64,000 nt of DNA from assembly GCF_018139145.2 (NCBI RefSeq), contig NC_059483.1:496001-560000 (forward strand), in the 5' to 3' direction. The notes under the pieces were generated by a model. It was not told where the DNA came from, did not search any database, and saw only the letters and a program-made list of their open reading frames with translations. Each line of letters begins with the position of its first letter. Positions within the stretch are counted from its first letter, which is position 1. This document shows, piece after piece, positions 24,101-36,100 of this stretch. Both the position numbers and the translations under genes were made by a program. Source of the DNA: Gymnogyps californianus (lineage: Eukaryota; Chordata; Aves; Accipitriformes; Cathartidae).

Positions 24101-27100
24101 GGCTGGCAAACACAAAAATTGCCTGAGATAATTTGTGTCCTTTCACTTAAGTGTAGCTGCTTCTTGAAAGGCAGGGGAAGAGCAGTTATCCAGCGGAGCA
24201 GGGAGCGGTGTGTTTTCCTGGCTCAGCCCAGGTGTACCTCCCAGGCTGCATCCAGGGAGATGCCAGGGAGGATTTGAGAACCGGATCTTGCGAGTCCTGC
24301 TGCCCCCTTGTTCCCTGCCCCACAAGGCAGAGCCTGGCCTTGTCACCTCCCCTGCACAGGGCTCCTGGAGGGGGGACAAGCCATAAAACCGACGCTGTGG
24401 GGGTAAAACCCTGCTACAGTGCCCGTGCCGCTGGTGGGAGGGCACGGGGCTTCTCACACGGAGCCTCTTGGGGCCAGACCCAAACAGTCCCTTGTAAAGC
24501 CAAACCCGAGGCCGTGGCTGTCGGTTGGTGATGCCTCCCGCCGCGCTGGAGTCGCTGTGGGACCTGGTGTGCCAACCGTCGGGTCTGGTGGATCTCCACG
24601 GCATGAGCCCGGGGGACGTGCCGGGACACGGGAGCAAGCGGAGAGCGGGGCGAGGGTGATGTGGCATTGCCTATGGCACTGCAGACGGGGAGCAGTCTGA
24701 GCCGGGGGGTGGAGGGACCATGGCCACCCGGTCCCTCCGAGCTGGCAGGGCGTCCCTGCCCTGTCCAAGCTCGCTCCTGCCCCTGCGCGTGTGCTGGCAC
24801 CCAGCATTCGTGCAGCCATGCACTGGAGGAACCAGCCTGGCCGAAATCAAACCCAACAGAGACATTGTTCTGCTCCTGGGCGCCAGTGCCAGTGTGAAGG
24901 GGGGGCACGCGGGTGCTAGGACGGCTGGACCTCGGCAGCCCAGCGTCGGATCTGCCTCCCTGGCCGTGGGGACCGTGCGGGACGGCGTGGCACGGGGTGC
25001 TCGCGTATCGTCACGGGGAATAGCTGCTCTTCTGCCCGGAGGGAGGAAATTAGGGTCGTGGACATGGGTCTTGAGGAGCCTTGCCTGCGTGTTAGGGAGA
25101 GCTGCACCCAGTCTTCCCACTCTGCTCCCATCGCCTCGAGCAGATGGCGAGAGCCAGGGTTACCCTCCGGCGGGGATAACTGTGCCTATCCTTCCTTAAG
25201 GATAACCATGCCTATCCTTGCTTTCTCGCCTCTGATCTCCTACTCCAGAGGTGCAGTTCAGTTGGATGCTGCACCTGGTTTGGGCACATTCCTGTTTTAT
25301 CTCTGTGCCCTTCTTAGCTCTTCCCGCTGATTTCAGTGAGCAGCCTGTGGGACGAGGTGCTCTGTAGCCCTGGAAACATGGGGCCTCGTCCTACAGTCTG
25401 AGCGTTCAGTAAACAAACCATTGCTGGCATGGCTGCACCTGAAAACTGGTCCGCCGGGAAGCCAGCGTCATACTGGCTTCATCCACAGCATTTTAAACAT
25501 TCAGACCCTTTGCCCTGATCCAGACGTGAATGATATAATCAGCTGGAAAGCTCTATTTCTAGCCGCTGATGAACAGCAGGAGAAGGGGCTGCAAGACGAC
25601 AAGTTAATCAGTCCTCTAAAGTGTATTTATCTAGCAAGCTATGCCAGCTGCTGTGACATGCAAGGACACACCAGGCCATAGGAGCTTTTGCATGAATTTT
25701 CAGTTGTAGCCCTGCTGGTTTTATTTTAACTCTTTTGATTCTCATAGAAGAGGCTTGGGACTGAAATCTCTCTCCAGTGCTTTGCTTTGTTGTTTTACTT
25801 CTCTTATCATGTGCATCTCTGTTATTTAATCTCCTTGTTTAGGCGGCACCAACTGTGCTTGGTTAAGATGAGTGTCCTGATAGAAATGAAACGTGTTTTC
25901 CACAGTCAAACAGGCACTTCCAGATAGTTCCCTGACCCCTATCTAGATCTGGGGAAGGCGAGAGAGAAACCTCATGCTCACTGCGTGTCCAGCAGCAGGG
26001 ACGTGTCCTGCCGGGCATCTCGGTGCTAGGAGGGCAGGCTCTCGTCAGAGCAGCAGCAGCACTGCCATCAGCGGAGTCACAGTGGGGTAACCTTTAATGC
26101 AAGTGAGAAGGAAATCTTGCCTGCTGCAAATTATTCTGCATAATGGACCAAATATTTTGTTGTCTTTTACCCCAATGGCTCCACTGTCAAAGGCATTAAT
26201 CTGGATATACCCTGGGGCAACGGAGAATCTGGCTTCATTTTTGCTGTAGTTTTGCAGTGTGATTTACATCTCATGAGAGAACAGGATGGGCTTGTCATAC
26301 AGACTTGAATTCTGAGTCAGCTCCAGTATCTGAGCCATCAGTTTAAAGTGAGAACAAAAGTGGGGGGACAGATGACCTTTTAAAATCATTTTTCAGCTTC
26401 ATTTAGGCCTTTCATTTCAGCTGTCCTACTGCTGCAGTCCCCTTGCTGAAGCCCCTATAGCTCATTATACCCTTTCCTCTGCGTGCACACGCGTGCACAC
26501 ACACAAACCCCTGCACACTTCTGAAATGACACTGTGCAGGAGGGAGACCGCTGGAAAGCGAAATCTCTGCAGGGGCTTGCAGAAATGTGCTTTGCAATGT
26601 ATGAGACATCGGCTTCCAGCTGGCAGGAGGGGGGTCACACCGGCAGATTTGCCATTGTAGGCTGCAGTGCCTCCTTTTAGTGTCACTCCGGCCTCGTCTT
26701 CTAACATTTAAGTGCATGCAATGAGGGAGCTGCCCGGAGTGGCAGCTGAGGAGCGCGTACACGTTTGCTTTTTACCTGGGAGTACATTTTTTCCAGCGCA
26801 GGAAGATGAAAGTGCAGACTTGGCAGCCCCACTGCCCAGGGGCCGGGAGCTGCGGAGGAGCCCGGCAGGAGCAAGAGGGGAATTCCTGCTGTGCTCCTCC
26901 CTTTGCCGGGCTGTGGCTGCTGGCCCACGGCTGGGGACGAGCCCTTCTGGAAACCTGGCCACCGTGCTGTGGTTATCTGACAGCTAGCAGAGGGGTGGAT
27001 TTTAAGGCAGTGCCATGCTGGGCTGGACTTAAAGCCTTCCTCAGGGGAGGAAGGCTCCACATGGTATTATCGCTCTGTGTATCACGGTGCCATTTTGATA

Positions 27101-30100
27101 TTTCACTTTCTGGGGTTACAGTGCGATCTGACTTTACAGGTGTAGTGAAATTAATCTTATCAACGGCCCTGATGTGCCTTCTTGCCTCGTCATGGAGGAC
27201 ACTTGGCATGCACCCAGCTAACCTCTCTCTTTTTCTTTTTTTTCTTGTTTCCTACCTAACAGAAGAAAATTGACTGTCCACGAATTGTACCTACCTCTTT
27301 GGACCCGATGCCCACAGGAGTATCTCGGGACATTACGATCTCACTGGCTAATGCGACTTTCTCTAAGGTAAATGAGTTCCTAGAGAGATCAGGAAGGTTC
27401 AGATGGGATTAGGCTGGTGTGCAGCAAGGTGGCCAGGTCAGCCGAAGGTATTTGAAGTACGAGCTGGTTTCTGCCTCGGGAGCAGGTGATGGGGCTGGTC
27501 CCAGTTTGCGTTAGCAGCTGAAATCGCTGTAGTAACAAAAGACGTTGGTGGAAAGCAGCCACCCCAATGGCGAGTGCGGTTGCATGGCAAAGCTGTTTGT
27601 GTCCAGGCATTCGCCTGGGATCTCCCACAATTAGTGACGCTTTTTTGCATTTGGTGGAAAAAGGAGGTTTATACACCTTGTAAAACAGTCACTAGAACAA
27701 AATGTTTGGGGGAAATAAAATTCCTGGTTTCCTTGTGGGTGTTTGCTCCACCGCAGAGCGTGCCAGTGTCGCGCTCTCCCGGCACCGTGTGCCAGCCCGG
27801 CCCCACCACCCCGCAGTTAGGAATGAAGGACAAAGCCCCGAGCTGCGGGCAGAGAGCCCTGTGCTGGCTCAGCCACTGCTTGGAGTACAGCGTGGAAATA
27901 TGTTTTAACTTAACTTCTGGTCGTCACTGCAGAGCTCTTCTTTTTTTTTGTGAAAAAATCCTTTCTGTGAAATTTTCTGGCATGCAAATTGTAACAGGGC
28001 GCAAAGCAGGAGTGGACGTCAAATGGTGCCTTTGGAGATGCGTTGCATGCCCGGAGGAAGCAGAGGAATTTGGGGCAGGAAGGCTGGGCATTGGGAAAAT
28101 GCTTGACTAAGCTCTGGTGTTTGTAGAAAGCCGCCCTGTGTCATTTTGGGTCAAGTCTTCAGCGGGGCCCGTGGGGCCTGGTTCGCCGTGCCCCTGCGGA
28201 GGATGCCTGCACACTGGACAGCCGGGCAACTCCTCTTTCTGCAGGGAAAGGAGAAGGTTGGAAATGCTGGTGGAGCTGCCCGGCTTGCTGCGCCGGGGGG
28301 CAGCGGGGGGTGCTGCCGGGCGCTGCGGAGGCACCCCTTCCACCGGACCTCGTGCCCTGCTGCGCGGGGGCAGAAGGGAGCTCTCCCCACCTGGCTGGGG
28401 CTGCCATTTCCTGGACAGGTCCGGCCTCTGTAAAGGAGGATGTGCCCTCTGCAATCAGCAAAAAAGGGCGAGAAATCCTTCTTCCTCTGTGGTTGCTGGA
28501 GGTGGCTGAAGAGGAAGCAATACCGCATTTAACCCAATAGGAAATGAAGTCAGCAGGAAAGGGGCCAAGGCACCGCTGCTCCCGGGGCGGCTGCAGAGGC
28601 TCTGGCAGTCCGGCTTCCTCCCGCCACCATCCGCAAACTGTCCCGGGGCACCGGGTGGGATTCCTTCTCCTTTCCTCTCCGCAGGAGCTTGCGAGCCCTG
28701 CCGGAGCTCGGAGCGTTGGAGACATGTGCCCTGACACCTTCGCTGCTGTGGGGGGACTGCCCGGGCGGTGGGCGAGAGGCGAGGGGCAGGGGCCAGCTGG
28801 CAGAGCAGAAGCTGCCGGGGTGCAAGCGATGCGCTGGAGGAGATTCCAGTTTCCCCCTCGCGGCCGCGTGTGTGTTCGCTGAGCCAGCAGCTGCCTGCCA
28901 GGAGTCTGGCGCTGTCTTTCATGTCTTTTATCAGATCTGTCAGTTTTCAAAGGGTAGTTAGACCTCAGTAGTGGTGGAGCATCAACCTGCTTGGAGATAG
29001 GATTTTTTCCTGCAGGATGGGGGCACAGCAGTAACTCCGGGCAGGGTATCATCCTTGTGTTATCAGGAAAACAGCACAGAAAATCTGCCTTTGAACGTAC
29101 TCCCGGCTGGGTCCTCATTTGAATTAGAGATTTGCTCTGTGCAGTTGTTGGGAGGAGAAAGAAGGTGGCTTTGAGCCCAAATCATGGGCTGGTTTGGTCT
29201 GGTTTGGGCGAGGCAGCTTGGGACCATGTTGGCTCTTGGTCTGCATTGCAGCATGAGCTCTAAACACCCCTGGTCCAGAGGAACCCGGGTACCTTGCTGG
29301 CGGGGGTTACGAGAGCGTAGTCCGGCCAGGCACATCTCCTGGTCTGTGAGTGCTGTGGGTCAGACACGTCTCCTGGTCTGCGTGTGCCGTGGGTCAGGCA
29401 CGTCTCCTGGTCTGCACGTGCCGCATGTCCCCGGCTCCAGCAGTGGCCACGCCACGCCAGGTTATGACACTTTACAGCAGCACGCTGGGCGAGAGCAAGG
29501 GACAGGGCTTGGCTCCACGTGTGATGCTCAGCCTGCAGCAGTTCTATGTATAGGTGTGTAACAGAGCAGGATTAATGAGGCACAGATCCCAGCCCCCTTT
29601 ACAGTATCGGGTTCTGATCTCCTATTTGACTTGAATGCAGTTCAGGTACTGACGGCAGAAACAAGGTGAGACACGGTGCCCGCCGTGTTGGTTGACTGAG
29701 ACAGAGAACTGCACAGAACGGTTGTTGCAGCCGTTCTGCCCTTGTCTTCCCTCTCCCAGGAGACAGCTCTGGAGTGCCATTTTGGGACAGACAGGACGTT
29801 TGAAGCCCGCTGGGTGAACTCCTCCACCGTGGAGTGCGTACATGTGCTGGTGAGTCGGGGGGTGAGGCCGCCAGCCCCTGCTCCCCCCGCGGCATGGGGC
29901 AGGTCCGAGGGCAGGGAGGGTCTTGCCCCCCACCTCCCACCCGGCGGCTGGGATGCCGCCTCCCCTCCTCTCTCCCTCCGCTTCCAGCTGAAAAAAGTGC
30001 AAACCGGGTTTGCCCCTCGGGCAAGAGGCTCTTTGCCAGTGCTGATGCTGGAAGGGCGTTCACGAGTCGCCGATGCTGCGTTGTCTGCTCCGTGGGTATC

Positions 30101-33100
30101 TGCAGTGGCTCCAGCCCCTGCTCTGCTGGGGTTTGGGAAGGAGCTGCTTGTTTACCTTTCTAAATAGGAAGAGTTCAGTTCAGGCAAAAAATTTGGCCAC
30201 CTTTCAGCGTTGCTATTTCTGTAGCTTTTATTCTGAACTAGGAATTGGCCTGAGAAAATGCTCAGGCGCTCACTGAAGAGCAGTGTGTGGTTGTTGGAGG
30301 GCAAACTGCACCTCTGAAATGCAGCAAACGTTTGGGCTTCCACCGATGGGAATATTGTGAGTAGAAGCTGGAGAGGAGCACTTTCCCATCACGTCACCTG
30401 CAAAACTCTGTATTGTAGCCGGGCACTGAAAATGCACAGACTGGCCAGTCTCTTAGTTTTCCTGTCCGTTTCTACTAAAAATAGCAGCAAGCCAGGGCTC
30501 TGCTTGCACTGCGGTGTACGCCATGCCCCGGTGCCCTTCGTTGGGACCTCAGCAAAACAATTAAAACAGAAAACAGCCTTCCCTCTCTTTCTCTCTGCTA
30601 AAGATGAGACCCTCCTGTACTGAGAAGCAGTGGTCAGAGAAGCCTCATGAGGAATGTTAATCCGTGTAGTGTGCGTACGGAACCTCATATTTTACTAAAT
30701 TTCCTAAGCTTTTGTTTATTTGTTCTTTGTGTGCAGCTCCACACATCAGAAAAAAGCCATCTCTTCCCAGTGAACCTTCAGCTGAAGGACAGGCCAGACA
30801 GATTTATCGACAGTCCAGAGACGATGACAGGTCTGAGTTGAAAATATTTTTATTCCGCTCTCATCTGGTCAGCTTGAATGACTTTAAAATCCTGGCAAAG
30901 TTTATGTGTTCAGGAGAGAGACCATGGCTCAGCTGGGCACAGCTCAGTTCTTTCTCTCAGGCACACGTAAAAAATGTATTTACCCAGAGTTGCACCCATG
31001 TGAACGCGTGCCCAGAAACCAGACGGACGCCCGCAGACATCCCCTTTACACCCAGGGAAAGTCAAGCCCCGTCCTCGGGCGCAGGCAGCGGTTGAGGTCT
31101 CGCCTGCCAGCGGCGTGTGGGACAGGGTGTGCTGGTGCTCTGGGTCACAGCAGAGCTGTGGGGCGTCCCCAGGGTCAGGGAGGAATTCCTCCCGGAGGAG
31201 ATAAGGGACGGGGGAGGGCTCTGCCCTGAGCTCTCACAGGAGCGTGGCATCAAGGTTCAGCATGCTGTAAAAATGGAGTCTTTTTTTTTTTTTCCTCCTG
31301 TGCTGAGAAAGAATAAAATGTGTAAACACATTTCACCCCTGGCCCGCTCTCTGTCTCTGGGAAGAACGCTCGGATTCCCAAAAAAGCCCTTGCTACATCA
31401 GCAGACTAAGGAAGGCAGGCAAAGAGTCAGATTAAGAGAGCACTCAGACAAGGCATTTAGATAGGACCAGCCCGGCCAACAGAGCCAGCGTTTGCACAGC
31501 AGCCGCCTCTCCCTGCCCTGGCCGGAGACTCGGGTCAGTGTTGCACCTAGCTGTGTGCTCTCGCTGGAGGCAGCAGCTTTGGGCTCTTTTCCCTCTCAGC
31601 AGTGTCAGCAATTGTAGTAGAAGGAACTGATTTAACCTAGATGCAAATAAGAACTAAATGCCTGAAGTGAGATTTTCTTTGGAGGATAGCTGTAATAGGT
31701 GGAGAGACATTAACACCATCAGCCACTGACCCAGGATAAAAAGGTTTCCCCATAGTAAATCGCAGTGTATAAAGGAGGCTTATCTTGCAAAGCATTCCAT
31801 GTTGGTGAAATAACCTTTGAAATACCAGCATGGGTAGGCATGAGACGTGACTTCCTTGCAGAAAGAAGAGGGTGTCCGTATGTTTGAGATACAGAGGTAA
31901 CCCCGAGGAGAGGGGTGAGAGATCTGAGCTGAGACTGTTTTGATGTGCAGGAGAAGACTCTGAGTTCTCAGCGTGGGTGGTGCTGGGAGCAGGAACGACA
32001 GCGGAAAGAGTGTGGTGGAATCCCCCCTCCTCCTGCACGGAGAAAGAGCTCGCTTACACAGACTGTGTTTGCATCAGTCTGAATTTGCCAGAATATTTGG
32101 AGATCCTGTGGGACCGTTAGACTGCTCTGGCTCCTCCTCGCCTTGATCAGATTGGTGCGAGTAAAATTAGAGAGGCTGACTTGCAAGCAGAGACAGAGAT
32201 CTGCCGGGCCAGTTATAAACGTGTGCATCTTTTATACTGTCTTTAATGGAATTGCTGTGATTAGTGTTTATTATTTCAATATTTATTAGCTTTTATTCTA
32301 AACTGCATTTTGGTAGTCCACTGAAGGAATCCCAGTTCTTTGCTGTTGGGTGGAAAACCAACCAGTGTAACTCACTGGGTGGACTCAAGACGAGGTGAAA
32401 TAAGCTCATTTTTTTGTGGAGAATGGGAGACTCCCTTGGTGCCGATGACGTTTCATTAGCACGAGCACAGGCAGACCGTTGAAGGCTGAGGGATTCGTTA
32501 GTTGCTTATGAAGCGCCTTGAGATCCTCCCGTGAACAGAAGTGCAAAATGTGACTGTTTCTTTGTTTTATGTTCTCCTGCAAAGTCTCCTCTGGGGAAAA
32601 GGGTGTGAAAGCAACGTTTCCTGAGTGTTTCTGGCTGTTTATCTCAGCAGATACCCACACGCCAGCAGCAGAAGTCTTTAGGCTGGAGAGGAAATGTAAC
32701 CTAGGGCACCAGCTAATGAAGAGGTGCAAGCGGTGTAGGAAAATGATGTGGAAGCTGAGCTGAGCAGATCTGAAGGGAGAAGTCAATGAAAGGGGCCCAT
32801 GGTCACCAGGGGGAAGGAAAGGAACTGTAAACACTGTACAAAGCGCTGTAACCATCCAATTTTTGTCAGAGTGTGGAAGCAATGTGATTGCTTTGCTAAC
32901 AGGATGGAGCCAGCTTTGCCAAGCAGCTTCCCATGTGGATGCTGAGAGTTGGAAACATGTAGCATAAATTGACAAAAGGTTCCGAGTTTGGGTGTTGTTT
33001 GTTTTTCAAGGGGAAGAAAAAGGAAAAGAAAGTGCTAAATTATATTGCAGTGAGAACAAGCACCCAGTCCTTCTGGGAAATCTTCAGGATGGCAGCCAAG

Positions 33101-36100
33101 CGCTGCCTCATCTTGCTGTATGTGCAAGCTGCTCTGCTCATCCACTGGATTTCAGATGTTACTTGGATTAATATAGCCAGGGGGTGGGGGGAGTGGGGGG
33201 GTGTTTGACTGCCTCAAGCTAAGCAAAGCTATGAAAGTCTCAGGCCCAGGAGCTAACGTTTTCTGTTGTCTCTGGTGGTTTAGTGGAGGTGTACAACTGT
33301 GCGACTGGGAGTGCTGACTGTTCTCAGTGCCTGGGGAGGGAGGACCTGGGGCACCGCTGCGTCTGGAGTGAGAGCAGCTCCAGCTGCAGGCTGCACAGCG
33401 AGCCCACCCCGGTCACGGACGTCTGCCCAGCTCCGGAGATTAAGAAGGTAAGACCCGAATGCAACGTGGAGGGCGCGCGTGGCATGGCCGGTGGTGCAGA
33501 GGGCTGAAACTGGCTGTACTGTCCCCGGCTGGGGACAAAGGAGGAACCGCGCTTTGTCCCTGGCACAGGACAGGGTCAAGACCAGCGCTGAATTATTCAC
33601 TGACTCTCTATGCTGTTGAGTCATCTGATGCCAAGGACATCTTGCTAGTGACAAGATCCAATCTTCATCACGTTAGTGGGAAAAACAACAGCAGCACAAT
33701 CAAAATGTCCCGGAGTTCCTGGGCTTGGTAAAAGCGAGAAAGATTTGTAGGGTCGGCTGAAGGATTCTTATCAGGAATAGCGTTTAATGGAGCATAGCTG
33801 AAATGTGAACGTGAGCCCTATCTCCAGGCACATGTGCTCTGCAGTTCTGCTGAGATAAAGAGTGGCAGAGAGACCTTTTGGCATTATGCATTCTGAAATG
33901 AGTTTTATTTAAATTGTAGTTGAATTAATGTTTGTTGGGGGCATTTGGATCTGGGGTTCTGCTTAGAGGTATGGTATGAGCCAACAAATTTGTCCCTGAC
34001 AAGCAGCAAAGAAAGTATATAGAGCCAATCTTAAAATGAGCTCCCTAGGAAGGGAGAAGCTGGAGAGGCAAAACAGCTAACGTGAACATCAAAATCGGCA
34101 AGGATATGGGATTTCTGTTCTTAGAGAGGCATGTAGCGATAGCTGCTCACAATCCGGGTGCCGTAACACTGCATGGAGGGACTGCAGGATCCCCATCGCC
34201 TGCCTCTTCCCTCTCGTCACTGTGGGAGAGGGGTGCTCCCCCGTGAGCCTGTCCTTCCCCAGCACATACCAAGTGTTATCAGCACCTCGCCAGAAAATAA
34301 TGGAAGGAAACCACAGTTCAGGTTGCAAAGCGTCACAGGACTCTCTCACCATTTCCTTAGCAAATAGTAGCTGGTAAATCCAAACCCTCCAGAGTCACGC
34401 AAGCGAACAAGCCCTCGCAGAGCCCTCCTGGAGCGGGGGCAATGCAGCAGGCCAAGGAGGGCACCGAGCCTGGTGGTGGGTCCTGACCAGCCCTGGCCAG
34501 CTTGGCCAGCTGGTGCCACCAGGCACGTTGCCCTGGCTTTGTGTGCCATTGCCTTCGCAAAGGGAAAAGAGCCATTTCTGAATTGGAGGGATTTGTCTCG
34601 CCCGCTGAATAACGCAGTCGCGCTGCCCGGGGATGCCCCTCGCGCGGTGGAACGGCATCACGCCCAGCACTCTGTCCCCTCGCGGCGGTGGGGTCAGCAG
34701 CTGCCAGGTGAAAAACCAGCGGCGTAGGAGATGGATGGGGAACAGCCTTCTCCTCCCATGGCGTCGGACTTGTCCTGCACCGCGGGGTGCCGCAGTGCTG
34801 GTGTCTTGGCCACGCTCCATGTATCTGGACGCTTTTTGCCTTGTTTTTGTCCTGAAGGGTCCCGCTGTGTTCGGGACAGCTCTTAAAAATGCGATGGCAG
34901 GACTCCCTCTTCCCAGCACACTAGCATCCCTCCTCTGGGTTTGTCTCTGCCCCAACTCCATTCGAAGCCACGGTGTGGAAGGAGTGATGTGTCACCCCAG
35001 ATGTGTTTGCAGCTGGAGTAATCCCTGACCAAACCCCGGTACTAAACCCAGCACAGAAGCGCGATGGCTTCTTGTTTGCAAAGCTGCAGCAAGGGGAGCG
35101 TGGCGGCGGGTGCGCTGTGGGGGGAGCAGGAGCATGAGGAGCAATTCTGTCTTCTTCACGGGGGGCCAAGTGGGACGTGGAGGCAGGCACAGGCTCGGGG
35201 ATGAAGGCAAGGAGCTTCCTGGTGGTTCTCCTCCCACCTTTCCCTTGGTGCCGCAGATCGAGCCGCTGCGCGGGCCGCTGGAGGGGGGCACCCTGCTGAC
35301 CATCCGCGGGAGGAACCTGGGCCGCCGCTTCAGCGACGTCCTCGGCGCCGTCCGCATAGGCAGCGTGCAGTGCGCGCCGCTGCCCGACAGATACGTCGTC
35401 TCCGAGGCGTGAGTATTGGGGGAGCCGGGTAGGAGGTCCCTGTCCCCCTCGTCTGCCCTGCCCGTGCCTGTCCCTCCCTGTCCCTGTCGCTCGCCCCGTT
35501 CTCACCCGCCGGCCTCAGGCCGCCTGGCGTGCTGCACCCCTGGGCAGGAGCGGGGGGGTGACCTGCCCCAGGTGGGACGTGGGTGCCCTCCCGACCCACC
35601 CCTGCAGCAGGCACCGGGCAGAGCGTGGAGGAGGAGGAGGAGGAGGCTGGGGGTTCTGCCCTTCTGCTCTGGTGGGGCGGCCCCTCCACCGCCGGCACGA
35701 CTGCCAACCTCCTCTTTCCCATCCGCAGGATCGTGTGCCAGACCGGAGAGGCTCCGGAGGCGTTTTCTGATGTGGTAACGGTTAACGTGAGCCGGGAAGG
35801 GAAGTCCAGGGAGCGATACTCCTACGTGGTGAGTAGGTGCCTCCTGGATGTTTCTTTGGTGATTCCTGCACCCCTTAAAACAAGCCTGCAGCCCTCGCAC
35901 CCCTGGCTGGCTTAGAAAGAGGGTCTACGACAAAACATGCCAGGGTTCTCGAGGAGCAGCCGACGTGTCTCCTCACCTGTGGTTACCTGAGCGAGGTCTG
36001 GCAGATCCGGGCTGGAGCGCGAGGGGCAGGACTGCAGCCAGGGTGTCGTCAGGCACAACCTCGCTCCCCGTCTCAGCTCCTGCAGTGGTTTATCACTCCT

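Larger units (their letters stand above)
22181..27262 (+). other. PLXND1: 5.1-kb intron after window exon 7
   Basis: It contains a seven-unit CCGTG/CTGTG/CCATG repeat at 22726-22760, a GC- and CpG-dense stretch at about 24420-25020, and a two-copy 26-bp direct repeat at 25175-25226. A short CA-rich stretch lies near 26480-26510. No gene, RNA or mobile element is recognised. Confidence 0.9.

Noticed and set aside
31281..31293. T13 run as an antisense retroposon tail
   Set aside because: No LINE or SINE sequence is recognisable on the adjoining side.
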